NCBI GenBank assembly: GCA_038215555.1
Contig: JBBQQT010000155.1
Span: forward strand, 1-8,208
Direction: 5' to 3'
Length of the DNA: 8,208 nt
From: PFJX01 sp038215555
GTDB taxonomy: Bacteria; Pseudomonadota; Gammaproteobacteria; Burkholderiales; Thiobacillaceae
The position numbers and the translations under genes were made by a program. This document shows positions 1 to 5,587 of the stretch, one piece after another (position 1 is the first letter of the stretch; each line of letters starts with the position of its first letter). The notes beneath the pieces were generated by a model that saw nothing but the letters and a program-made list of their open reading frames with translations, did not search any database and was not told the origin of the DNA.

Positions 1-24
1 GCGCCGGTGACATCTACGATGGGC
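1..24 (+). other. 3' end of an upstream attC-like site (truncated by window)
   Basis: The window opens with GCGCCGGTGACATCTAC followed by GATGGGC. Aligned with the complete attC at 774-797 it matches at 19 of 24 positions: L' box CCGGTGAC (4-11), six-base spacer ATCTAC (12-17) and R' box GATGGGC (18-24). The R' box departs from the GTTRRRY consensus at its second base (A for T), which may weaken or abolish recombination here. The other half of the hairpin lies outside the window, so folding cannot be tested. Confidence 0.6.
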
Positions 25-47
25 ACCCACAGTGACCGATTTTCACA

Positions 48-76
48 TTGTCGGAGGTTCTCATTATTGCTAACCT
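48..76 (+). promoter_or_regulatory. Possible cassette-borne promoter for the toxin-antitoxin operon
   Basis: TTGTCG (48-53, four of six matches to the -35 consensus) is 17 bp from TAACCT (71-76), which keeps the first two bases and final T of a -10 box. Transcription from it would begin close to position 83, the A of the toxin ATG, so the mRNA could be nearly leaderless. In agreement, no Shine-Dalgarno sequence lies within 15 bases of that ATG; the GGAGG at 53-57 is too far away. A short inverted repeat, AGGTT (55-59) and AACCT (72-76), spans the spacer and -10 and could be an operator for the antitoxin. Both calls are weak pattern matches. Confidence 0.3.
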
Positions 77-82
77 GTATTT

Positions 83-409
83 ATGGCGTTTTCGATTGAG
101 TATTTCCATGCGCGAGTGCAGTCCGAGATTGACGCCTGGCCTGTCGACGTTCTCGCGGACTACGCTCGAATTGTGGAATTGCTGATCGAGCACGGCCCCA
201 ACCTGAAACTCCCTATTCGCGAACTTTCGGCGATGGCTTTGTTTGAGTTACGGCCTCGTGGCCGATCTGGTATTGGTCGGGCGTTTTACTGTTTCCTCGT
301 CGGGAGGCGTGTAGTCGTACTCCACGCCTTTATCAAGAAGTCTCAACAAACGCCCGACCACGAAATCAAGCTCGCTCGAAAGCGATTGAAGGAGATTCAA
401 AATGGATGA
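83..409 (+). CDS. HigB/Gp49-like toxin of the RelE superfamily (DUF891)
   Basis: A 108-residue protein resembling phage-derived Gp49-like / HigB toxins, which in characterised members are ribosome-dependent mRNA interferases. The family signature is visible: the LFELRPRG stretch at about 53-60, a hydrophobic RRVVVLHAFIKK strand at about 75-86, and a basic C-terminal helix with the pattern KKSQQTPDHEI..A..R (85-100). Arg57 and the Lys85/Lys86 pair sit where RelE-fold toxins carry catalytic or RNA-binding basic residues. The length is normal for the family. An in-frame TAA at 71-73 leaves ATG 83 as the only plausible start, although no ribosome binding site precedes it. The gene overlaps the antitoxin by eight bases in toxin-first order, typical of higBA-type modules. 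Activity is inferred from family only. Confidence 0.85.
   Translation: MAFSIEYFHARVQSEIDAWPVDVLADYARIVELLIEHGPNLKLPIRELSAMALFELRPRGRSGIGRAFYCFLVGRRVVVLHAFIKKSQQTPDHEIKLARKRLKEIQNG
389..395 (+). promoter_or_regulatory. Strong ribosome binding site of the antitoxin gene
   Basis: AAGGAGA lies six bases upstream of the antitoxin ATG at 402, inside the end of the toxin gene. It fixes the antitoxin start. It also contrasts with the toxin gene, which has no such site, a difference that would favour excess antitoxin production from the shared mRNA. Confidence 0.75.
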
Positions 410-764
410 TCTGAAATTCAAACCTGTGCGCCATGACCACAAGGATTTCCTCGAAAAGGCATCCAAGCGTCGTGGCTTTAGCGAAGCATATGAAGCTCTT
501 GAAGTCGAGTACGCGCTCACTCATGAAATGCTGGCCGCTCGCGCTCGCGCCGGTCTTACCCAGGAGGCTGTTGCTGGCCGCATGGGCACCACCAAGAGCG
601 CCATCTCTCGCCTGGAGTCCGCCGGAAAGCAGGCCCCCTCTGTGGCTTCGCTAAAGCGATATGCGGCCGCTGTTGGCTGCACGCTCAAGATCGAACTTGT
701 ACCCGCTAGCCCCAAGCGGCGAAAGGTTGCCCAACCCGGCGGTCAACCGGACGCTGCGCGATAA
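402..764 (+). CDS. XRE-family HTH antitoxin (HigA-like)
   Basis: A 120-residue protein with a helix-turn-helix of the XRE/Cro type at about residues 42-95; GLTQEAVAGRMGTTKSAISR (51-70) contains the two DNA-contacting helices, followed by LESAG and SVASLKRYAAAVG. Antitoxins of this kind neutralise the partner toxin by direct contact and repress their own operon through the HTH. The N-terminal 35 or so residues (charged, with DHKDFLEKASKRRGF) may be the toxin-contacting part. It starts in the end of the toxin gene behind a strong ribosome binding site. The tail after residue 100 is basic and probably disordered (PKRRK). Residues 110-120 are read from the attC site and the TAA (762-764) falls in the attC hairpin loop, so this tail is unlikely to be conserved in relatives outside the cassette. 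Confidence 0.85.
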   Translation: MDDLKFKPVRHDHKDFLEKASKRRGFSEAYEALEVEYALTHEMLAARARAGLTQEAVAGRMGTTKSAISRLESAGKQAPSVASLKRYAAAVGCTLKIELVPASPKRRKVAQPGGQPDAAR

Positions 765-797
765 AGCTGCGCAGCGCCGGTTACTTCTACGTTGGAA
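729..797 (+). other. attC: attC recombination site
   Basis: All parts of a classical attC are present. The left outer box GCCCAAC (729-735, RYYYAAC consensus) pairs with the right outer box GTTGGAA (791-797) over the CCAAC/GTTGG core. The inner boxes GTCAACCGG (742-750) and CCGGTTAC (777-784) pair except for C744, one extra base on the left arm; on the recombined bottom strand this is the extrahelical G that IntI integrases use to choose the strand. A second unpaired base, A751, follows. The central hairpin is CGCTGCGC (752-759) with GCGCAGCG (769-776) around a nine-base loop. Two six-base unpaired spacers (736-741 and 785-790) separate inner from outer boxes. The last two bases of the right box do not match consensus, as expected where the last cassette meets non-cassette DNA. 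Confidence 0.85.
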
Positions 798-807
798 ATA
801 TCCTGGC

Positions 808-1581
808 TTACTTGCGTTCCACCCGGTAACCCTTGGGAATATCGAACACCTCCGGCTTTAATGGCGCGCTGCCGTATTGCTGGTAGGTCAGGCTGATGCG
901 GCTATCCAGCTTGTTGGACAGCGCGGCCATGCGGCCGGTGCCTTCATATTTGGTCTTCACGTCGACCGCGCAGAGCAGGCCCATCGGCGCCATGCGACGT
1001 ACGATTTCACTCATGCCGCGCGCTTGCGTCGGCGAACTTTTCGCCAGCGCCGGGATGCCCATGAAGAATTCCGGTGTCTGCGCTGCTGCGATGAACGCCG
1101 CAACTTCCTTCTGTTCCTCGGTATCGCGCGCCAGCCAAACATTGCCGGTCAGCGTGAAGTTGACTTTTTCTCCGCCCACTTCCGCTGGCATCGCGGCATC
1201 AATGCTGTATTCAGCGCACTTCCACTTCTGCAACGGGTGGCTGCGGCCGGTCGCTTTCACATCCAGCTTCAAATCTTTACTGCTGACTTTGGCATCGGTC
1301 TGCTCATTCAGTGCGGCCATCATGTAAATCGTTGCCAATCGCTGCGAATGGTCGATCACCGCGATTTCGTTCTTTTTCAAATCGTACAGATGCGAATAGG
1401 CTTTGCCGCGGTCGATCAGATCACGCCGAATCTGCTGGCCGCGCAGCCAGATGCCTTCCTGACCGTTGCCCTGCATGCCCATCGCCACCACGGTGCTGCG
1501 GCCGGTCAATGAGAGATCGGCGGTCGCCGAAAAGGGGGCAATGCTGCTGACCAGGGCCAGCACAAGAGCGGATAATTTCAT
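808..1581 (-). CDS. DUF4412-like periplasmic protein, partner of MMPL transporter
   Basis: A 257-residue exported protein. Residues 1-21 form a signal peptide with hydrophobic core LSALVLALVSSIAPF and a likely cleavage after SATA. The mature part contains short amphipathic strands (for example LSLTG, QEGIWLRGQQIRRDL, TGNVWLARD at 145-153) and ends with the EVFDIPKGYRV pattern (244-254), which resembles DUF4412 and LolA/LppX-type beta-fold proteins. Two cysteines, C122 and C204, could form a periplasmic disulphide. There is no lipobox, so it should be soluble. Its ATG overlaps the stop of the upstream transporter gene (ATGA), implying translational coupling. By analogy with LolA-fold proteins encoded beside MMPL exporters, it may hand over or accept a hydrophobic substrate in the periplasm. 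The family assignment rests on pattern resemblance; the substrate is unknown. Confidence 0.6.
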   Translation of the reverse strand: MKLSALVLALVSSIAPFSATADLSLTGRSTVVAMGMQGNGQEGIWLRGQQIRRDLIDRGKAYSHLYDLKKNEIAVIDHSQRLATIYMMAALNEQTDAKVSSKDLKLDVKATGRSHPLQKWKCAEYSIDAAMPAEVGGEKVNFTLTGNVWLARDTEEQKEVAAFIAAAQTPEFFMGIPALAKSSPTQARGMSEIVRRMAPMGLLCAVDVKTKYEGTGRMAALSNKLDSRISLTYQQYGSAPLKPEVFDIPKGYRVERK

Positions 1582-3845
1582 GGTTTTTCCTCACGTCGAT
1601 GGGCTTCTAATTCGTTCAGGTTGAACCGCTGGTAAAGCAGCAACAATGGCTTCGGCGCCCACCAGTTGAGGCGACCAAGCAGGCGCAGGCTGGCGGGTAC
1701 CAGCAGCATGCGCACCAGCGTGGCATCGACCAGAACAGAGAGTAAAAGTCCTAGGCCCATGGCTTTCATGAATACCACTTCGCCCATCGCGAAGGCGCCC
1801 AACACAATGCCGATCAGCAATGCTGCGCTGGTGATGATGGGACCGCTGCGCTGGATGCCGACTGCGACCGAGCGCATATTGTCGCCGGTTTGTTGACACA
1901 TTTCCTTGATCCGGGAAAGCAGGAAGACTTCATAGTCGATCGACAGGCCGAAGGCGGCGGCGAAGATCAGCACCAGGATCGTGCCATCCATGCTGCCTTG
2001 TGGCGTGAAGTTGAGCCACTGCGCGAAATTGCCGTCCTGGAACACCCAGACCAGGGCGCCGAAAGTGGCGGACAGCGATAGTAGATTGGTGATCACCGCT
2101 TTCAGTGGAATCAACACGCTGCCCAGCATGAAGAACAGCAGCACAAAAATCACGCAAACAATGGCGGCGATGGTCCACGGCACCCAGACCCGCAAGGAAT
2201 GCAGGTAGTCGAGATGGAAAGCCGGGAAACCACCAACTTGAACCTGTTTGATGCTCGCCGGCACTGGCAGTGCGCGAATCTGCTTGACCAGTTCGCGCGC
2301 TGCTTCGGAACTTGGCGGCGCGGAATACTCCACATAAATCACCGTGGTGTCGCCCTTGGCATAGGCGGCCAGGGTTTCCGTGGCGAGAGGGAATTGATCC
2401 GGGAATTCGTACAGAAGCTGATAGTCCTCGAGTTTCAGGTTCGGATCGACGCTGGTCAGGCCGGAGATTTTGATGATGCCGGGCAGCGCGCGCAGTTGTT
2501 GCGTGTAGGCATCCAGAGCCGCCAGCGAGGTCGGCGAATGCGCTTCGCCTTCGGTCTGGACGGCCAGAACCAGCGGCCCCATGTCGGAATGCGAGAAGCG
2601 CTGCTTGAGGATTTCCTGCACTTGCCGGCTCTCTGCCGTCACCGGCAGTGATTTGCTGTCGGCGGGACCAATTTCCATGTGCAGCACCGGCAAGCCCATC
2701 GCCAGCAACAACCCGAGAGTGACGATCAACACCAGCCAGGCACGGCGCATGACGAAATAACTGTAACGATACCAGCGGCCGCCTTCGTCTTGCTGCGCGG
2801 CGCGGCCGGAAAGGCCAGGGAAAGCAAAGCGATTGACGTGACGCCCGAACAAGGCGAGCAAGGCGGGCAACAGCACCACCGCGGTAATCATGGCGGCAGC
2901 CACCGAGATACTGCCGGCCAGCCCCATGTTCTGAAAAAACCGCTGCGGCAGCAAATGCAGGCAGAACAAGCTCGACGCGACGGTAAGTCCGCTGAACACC
3001 ACGGTTCTGCCGGCGGTGCGCATGGTGGTCATCAAACTCTTGTTCACGTCATGGCCGGCCGCCAGTTCTTCGCGAAACCGAGACACGATGAACAAGGCGT
3101 AATCGATCGCCAGACCCAGGCCCAGCATGGAAACGACATTGGCGGCATAGACGCTGATGTCGATGAACAGGGTGAATGTCTTCAACATCGCCACCGACAG
3201 CACGATGGTAACAACGCCGACGACCAGCGGCAGCGTCGCCGCCGCGACCGAGCCGAAAACCCAGACCAGCAGCAGTGAGAGTGCGATGAAGCTGGCAATC
3301 TCGGCATGCCAGATGTCACGCGCCAATTGCTGACGGATGTCGACGTAAGTGGCCAGTTCGCCGCCCAGCATGACTTCGATCTGATCGATCTGAACCTGCT
3401 GGCGCAGCCGCTCGAAGGCGGCGATGCCCTCGTCGGCGGCGCGTTCAAGTTGCACCACGGCATAACTCAAACGGCCGTCTTTCGAGCGAAAACGGACGTC
3501 GCCGCCGCTGTGGTAACTGATTACGCTCTTGACCTCGGGATTGCGCGAAATGTTGGCGGTGACCGCCTCGACAGCGCTGCGATACGCCACGCTGTCAACA
3601 TCGCCAAGGGCATCCGAGCGAGGCCGGAACAGCATGATCACCTGTGTTTCATCGCGACCAAGATGTTCTCTCAGCATGCGCACCGACTCGGCGGAACCGC
3701 TGCCCGGCACGTCCCAGCCCGGCGCCAGCGTCAGACGCTGCATGACATCCTTGCTGTAGAAAGCCCCCAACAAAACCAGCAGAAATCCCAACAATACGAT
3801 CAAGCGGGGATGACGACCGGTCAGCCGGCCTAGAAAAACAAACAT
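1578..3845 (-). CDS. MMPL-family RND transporter
   Basis: A 755-residue inner-membrane protein with the duplicated MMPL architecture: one transmembrane helix (about 14-30), a large periplasmic domain (about 31-182), five helices (183-335), a helix at about 368-388, a second periplasmic domain (about 389-553) and five final helices (554-718). Each half carries the Asp-Tyr pair that relays protons in this family: GLAIDYALFIVSR (D248/Y249) and GLSIDYEVFLLSR (D637/Y638). MMPL proteins usually export lipids or other hydrophobic molecules using the proton gradient. The full length and absence of frameshifts suggest it is functional. The start at 3845 lacks a clear ribosome binding site, but no better start precedes the first helix. 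It lies 103 bp downstream of trpE in the same direction and overlaps the DUF4412-like gene by four bases. The substrate cannot be told from sequence. Confidence 0.88.
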   Translation of the reverse strand: MFVFLGRLTGRHPRLIVLLGFLLVLLGAFYSKDVMQRLTLAPGWDVPGSGSAESVRMLREHLGRDETQVIMLFRPRSDALGDVDSVAYRSAVEAVTANISRNPEVKSVISYHSGGDVRFRSKDGRLSYAVVQLERAADEGIAAFERLRQQVQIDQIEVMLGGELATYVDIRQQLARDIWHAEIASFIALSLLLVWVFGSVAAATLPLVVGVVTIVLSVAMLKTFTLFIDISVYAANVVSMLGLGLAIDYALFIVSRFREELAAGHDVNKSLMTTMRTAGRTVVFSGLTVASSLFCLHLLPQRFFQNMGLAGSISVAAAMITAVVLLPALLALFGRHVNRFAFPGLSGRAAQQDEGGRWYRYSYFVMRRAWLVLIVTLGLLLAMGLPVLHMEIGPADSKSLPVTAESRQVQEILKQRFSHSDMGPLVLAVQTEGEAHSPTSLAALDAYTQQLRALPGIIKISGLTSVDPNLKLEDYQLLYEFPDQFPLATETLAAYAKGDTTVIYVEYSAPPSSEAARELVKQIRALPVPASIKQVQVGGFPAFHLDYLHSLRVWVPWTIAAIVCVIFVLLFFMLGSVLIPLKAVITNLLSLSATFGALVWVFQDGNFAQWLNFTPQGSMDGTILVLIFAAAFGLSIDYEVFLLSRIKEMCQQTGDNMRSVAVGIQRSGPIITSAALLIGIVLGAFAMGEVVFMKAMGLGLLLSVLVDATLVRMLLVPASLRLLGRLNWWAPKPLLLLYQRFNLNELEAHRREEKP

Positions 3846-3948
3846 GGATTAGTGGAGCCTTGAATCAGGTCTGTGCAAGGGTATCACCGAAGCAAGGGTG
3901 ACAGGCGGATGGAAGTTTTTCGCGAAAGCGGTCTCGAAAGGGACGTTT
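3846..3948 (-). other. trpE-MMPL spacer, no clear terminator or promoter
   Basis: This 103-bp spacer separates two genes reading in the same direction. I see no stem followed by a U-run in the minus direction and no convincing -35/-10 pair, so read-through from trpE into the transporter gene is possible. It contains a perfect 10-bp palindrome, TTTCGCGAAA (3918-3927), and a small hairpin TCACC/GGTGA near 3885-3902, neither assigned a role. Confidence 0.4.
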
Positions 3949-5454
3949 TCAATCCGCTTCCGTCTCGAACCCGGCTTGCGCCAGCTCGGCGGCGCGCAAC
4001 ACGGCACGCGCTTTGTTGCGCGTCTCCTGCCATTCATTTTCCGGCACCGAGTCGGCGACGATGCCGGCGCCGGCCTGGACATAGAGCATCTTGTCCTTTA
4101 CCACTGCGGTGCGGATGGCGATCGCCACATCCATGTCGCCGTTGAATCCGACATAGCCGACAGCGCCGGCATAGACGCCGCGCTTGCTGGGTTCGAGTTC
4201 GTCGATGATTTCCATCGCCCGCACCTTGGGCGCGCCGGAAACCGTTCCAGCCGGAAAGGTGGCGCGCAAGACATCCATCGCATTCAGTCCCGGCTTCAGT
4301 TTTCCTTCGACGTTGGAGACGATGTGCATGACATGCGAGTAGCGCTCGATGCTCATGTTTTCGGTGACCTTGACGCTGCCGATTTGTGAGACTCGGCCGG
4401 CGTCGTTGCGACCGAGGTCCATCAGTTGCACATGCTCGGCGCGCTCTTTCGGGTCGGCCAGCAATTCTGCTTCCAGGCGCAGATCTTCTTGCCGTGTCAC
4501 GCCGCGTGGGCGGGTGCCGGCGATCGGGCGCACAGTGACTCGCTTTTCATTCGGATGCTGGTCATCGCCGGCGCTTTCCAGCCGCACCAGAATTTCTGGC
4601 GAAGAACCAACAACCTGGAACCCACCCATGTCGTAATAAAACATGTAGGGCGACGGATTGAGGCCGCGCAAGGCGCGATATAGCGACAGCGGATGCGCGT
4701 AAAACGACTGACTCATCCGCTGCGACAGGACAACCTGCATGATGTCGCCATCAAGGATGTACTGCTTGGCGCGCGCTACCGCCGCCTTGAATTCGGTCTC
4801 GCCGAATTCGGAAACGGCTTCGTCACCATTGCCTTTGACATCGCGCGGAGGAATCGCCGGACGCTGCAACAATCGGGTCAGTTCGGCCAGGCGCCGATGC
4901 GCTTTCAGGTAGGACTGATCTTCCAGCGGGTCGGCATAGACGATCAAGGTCAGTTTGCCGGACAGGTTATCCACCACCACCAGTTCATCGGTCAGCATCA
5001 ACAGAATGTCCGGTGTGTTGATGTGGTCGGGTTTGCGTGCCGCGGCGAGACGCGATTCGATGTAGCGCACCGTGTCATAACCGAAATAGCCGCACAAACC
5101 GCCGGGAAAACGCGGCATGCCAGGCACCGGTGCGGCTTTGAAACGCGCCAGGAAACGCTCGACAAATTCCAGCGGATCATCGCAATTGCATTGTTCCACC
5201 GGCAGGCCGTTGGTTTCGACGCTGGCGAAGTGGCCATGCACGCGCAGCACGGTCTTGGCTGGCAGGCCAATGAAGGAATAGCGCCCGAAACGTTCGCCAC
5301 CGACCACCGATTCAAGCAGATAGGAGTAAGGCTCGTTGGCGAGTTTCAGGTAGATCGACAGTGGCGTATCGAGATCCGCCGGCAACGGCTTGATGACCGG
5401 GATTCGGTTGTAACCTTGGCGCGCCAGGCTGTTGAATTTGTCTTCGTTGAACAT
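3949..5454 (-). CDS. trpE: Anthranilate synthase component I
   Basis: A 501-residue chorismate-utilising enzyme. With the glutamine amidotransferase TrpG it converts chorismate to anthranilate, the first step of tryptophan synthesis, in the cytoplasm. The N-terminal domain holds the tryptophan feedback site around SYLLESVVGGERFGRYS (44-60), indicating a normal feedback-inhibited enzyme. The catalytic domain shows PIAGTRPRG (310-318), ERAEHVQLMDLGRND (337-351), FPAGTVSGAPKVRAMEIIDE (400-419), RGVYAGAVGY (425-434) and QAGAGIVADSVPENEW (460-475). Start choice: an in-frame TTG at 5484 would add ten residues, but MFNEDKFNSLARQGYNRIP matches the usual beginning of proteobacterial TrpE, so ATG 5454 is preferred. 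The gene follows rpe and gph as in betaproteobacteria, but trpG, trpD and trpC do not follow it in this window. Confidence 0.95.
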   Translation of the reverse strand: MFNEDKFNSLARQGYNRIPVIKPLPADLDTPLSIYLKLANEPYSYLLESVVGGERFGRYSFIGLPAKTVLRVHGHFASVETNGLPVEQCNCDDPLEFVERFLARFKAAPVPGMPRFPGGLCGYFGYDTVRYIESRLAAARKPDHINTPDILLMLTDELVVVDNLSGKLTLIVYADPLEDQSYLKAHRRLAELTRLLQRPAIPPRDVKGNGDEAVSEFGETEFKAAVARAKQYILDGDIMQVVLSQRMSQSFYAHPLSLYRALRGLNPSPYMFYYDMGGFQVVGSSPEILVRLESAGDDQHPNEKRVTVRPIAGTRPRGVTRQEDLRLEAELLADPKERAEHVQLMDLGRNDAGRVSQIGSVKVTENMSIERYSHVMHIVSNVEGKLKPGLNAMDVLRATFPAGTVSGAPKVRAMEIIDELEPSKRGVYAGAVGYVGFNGDMDVAIAIRTAVVKDKMLYVQAGAGIVADSVPENEWQETRNKARAVLRAAELAQAGFETEAD

Positions 5455-5583
5455 GCGGGTCTTTCTGGAATTCGTGACGGTCAAACACGGCGGGGAAAAC
5501 GAGATTCAGCGAGATTCAGCGAGATTCCGCCCGCCATCGACTGAATCGACGTTTTACCTGGGTGCTTGCCGGACGTTCCAGGT
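5455..5583 (-). promoter_or_regulatory. trpE leader with repeats and attenuator-like pairing
   Basis: The leader between gph and trpE contains three tandem 10-bp units (5501-5530), an inverted copy CTGAATC (5541-5547, + strand) able to pair with GATTCAG at either 5503-5509 or 5513-5519, and a separate stem CCCGCC (5530-5535) with GGCGGG (5489-5494) that cannot form fully at the same time as the first. A 23-codon ORF (5587-5516) covers the upstream half and holds one Trp codon (5536-5534). No U-run terminator is visible and the ribosome binding site of trpE is weak. A role in controlling trpE is plausible but unproven. Confidence 0.35.
5501..5530 (-). repeat. 10-bp tandem repeat, three units
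   Basis: On the + strand the unit GAGATTCAGC occurs at 5501-5510 and 5511-5520, and once more with one changed base (GAGATTCCGC) at 5521-5530. It lies in the untranslated leader of trpE. Each unit supplies a copy of the GATTCAG segment, intact in the first two, that can pair with the inverted copy at 5541-5547. Confidence 0.85.
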
Positions 5584-5587
5584 TCAT
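5516..5587 (-). CDS. Possible 23-residue leader peptide coupled to gph stop
   Basis: An ATG at 5587-5585 overlaps the gph stop as ATGA and opens 23 codons ending at TGA 5518-5516, entirely within the trpE leader. The product would be arginine-rich (begins MNLERPAST, ends RWRAESR) with a single tryptophan at codon 18. Termination-reinitiation at ATGA overlaps is common, so translation is credible, but known trp leader peptides usually have two or more adjacent Trp codons. It may equally be a chance ORF. Confidence 0.25.
   Translation of the reverse strand: MNLERPASTQVKRRFSRWRAESR

Larger units (their letters stand above)
19..791 (+). mobile_element. Integron gene cassette carrying a toxin-antitoxin pair
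   Basis: The segment runs from the crossover point in the right core box of one attC-like site (GATGGGC, 18-24) to the crossover point in the right core box of a second, complete attC (GTTGGAA, 791-797). Between them lie one short promoter region and two overlapping genes, with almost no spare DNA, which is the usual compact cassette layout of about 0.8 kb. The last 24 bases of the two sites match at 19 positions, so they belong to the same attC family. Toxin-antitoxin cassettes are well known in sedentary chromosomal integrons, where they are thought to stabilise the array. No integrase gene or attI is in view, so this could be the end of an array or an integrase-less cluster of attC sites. 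Cassette boundaries follow the general G/TT crossover rule and are inferred. Confidence 0.75.

Noticed and set aside
877..1512. Long + strand open frame opposite the DUF4412-like gene (211 codons)
   Set aside because: Antisense shadow of a real gene; the translation has no recognisable domain and a His/Arg-rich composition typical of reverse-frame reads in GC-rich DNA.
2199..3278. Two long + strand open frames opposite the MMPL gene
   Set aside because: Gln/His/Arg-rich translations characteristic of the complement of a membrane-protein gene; no start signals.
3905..3957. Inverted repeat GCGGAT/ATCCGC enclosing the palindrome TTTCGCGAAA downstream of trpE, considered as a terminator
   Set aside because: The outer stem is only 6 bp with a loop over 40 bases and no U-run follows; kept only as an unassigned note.
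5455..5484. Ten-residue TrpE extension from a TTG codon
   Set aside because: ATG 5454 gives the typical TrpE N-terminus; the TTG has no better ribosome binding site.
5501..5530. Short tandem repeats here and at 6266-6307 considered as CRISPR arrays
   Set aside because: Units are 7-10 bp and contiguous, with no spacers; they are simple tandem repeats.
4693..5544. 283-codon + strand open frame opposite trpE
   Set aside because: Antisense shadow of a clearly functional trpE; the product resembles no known family.
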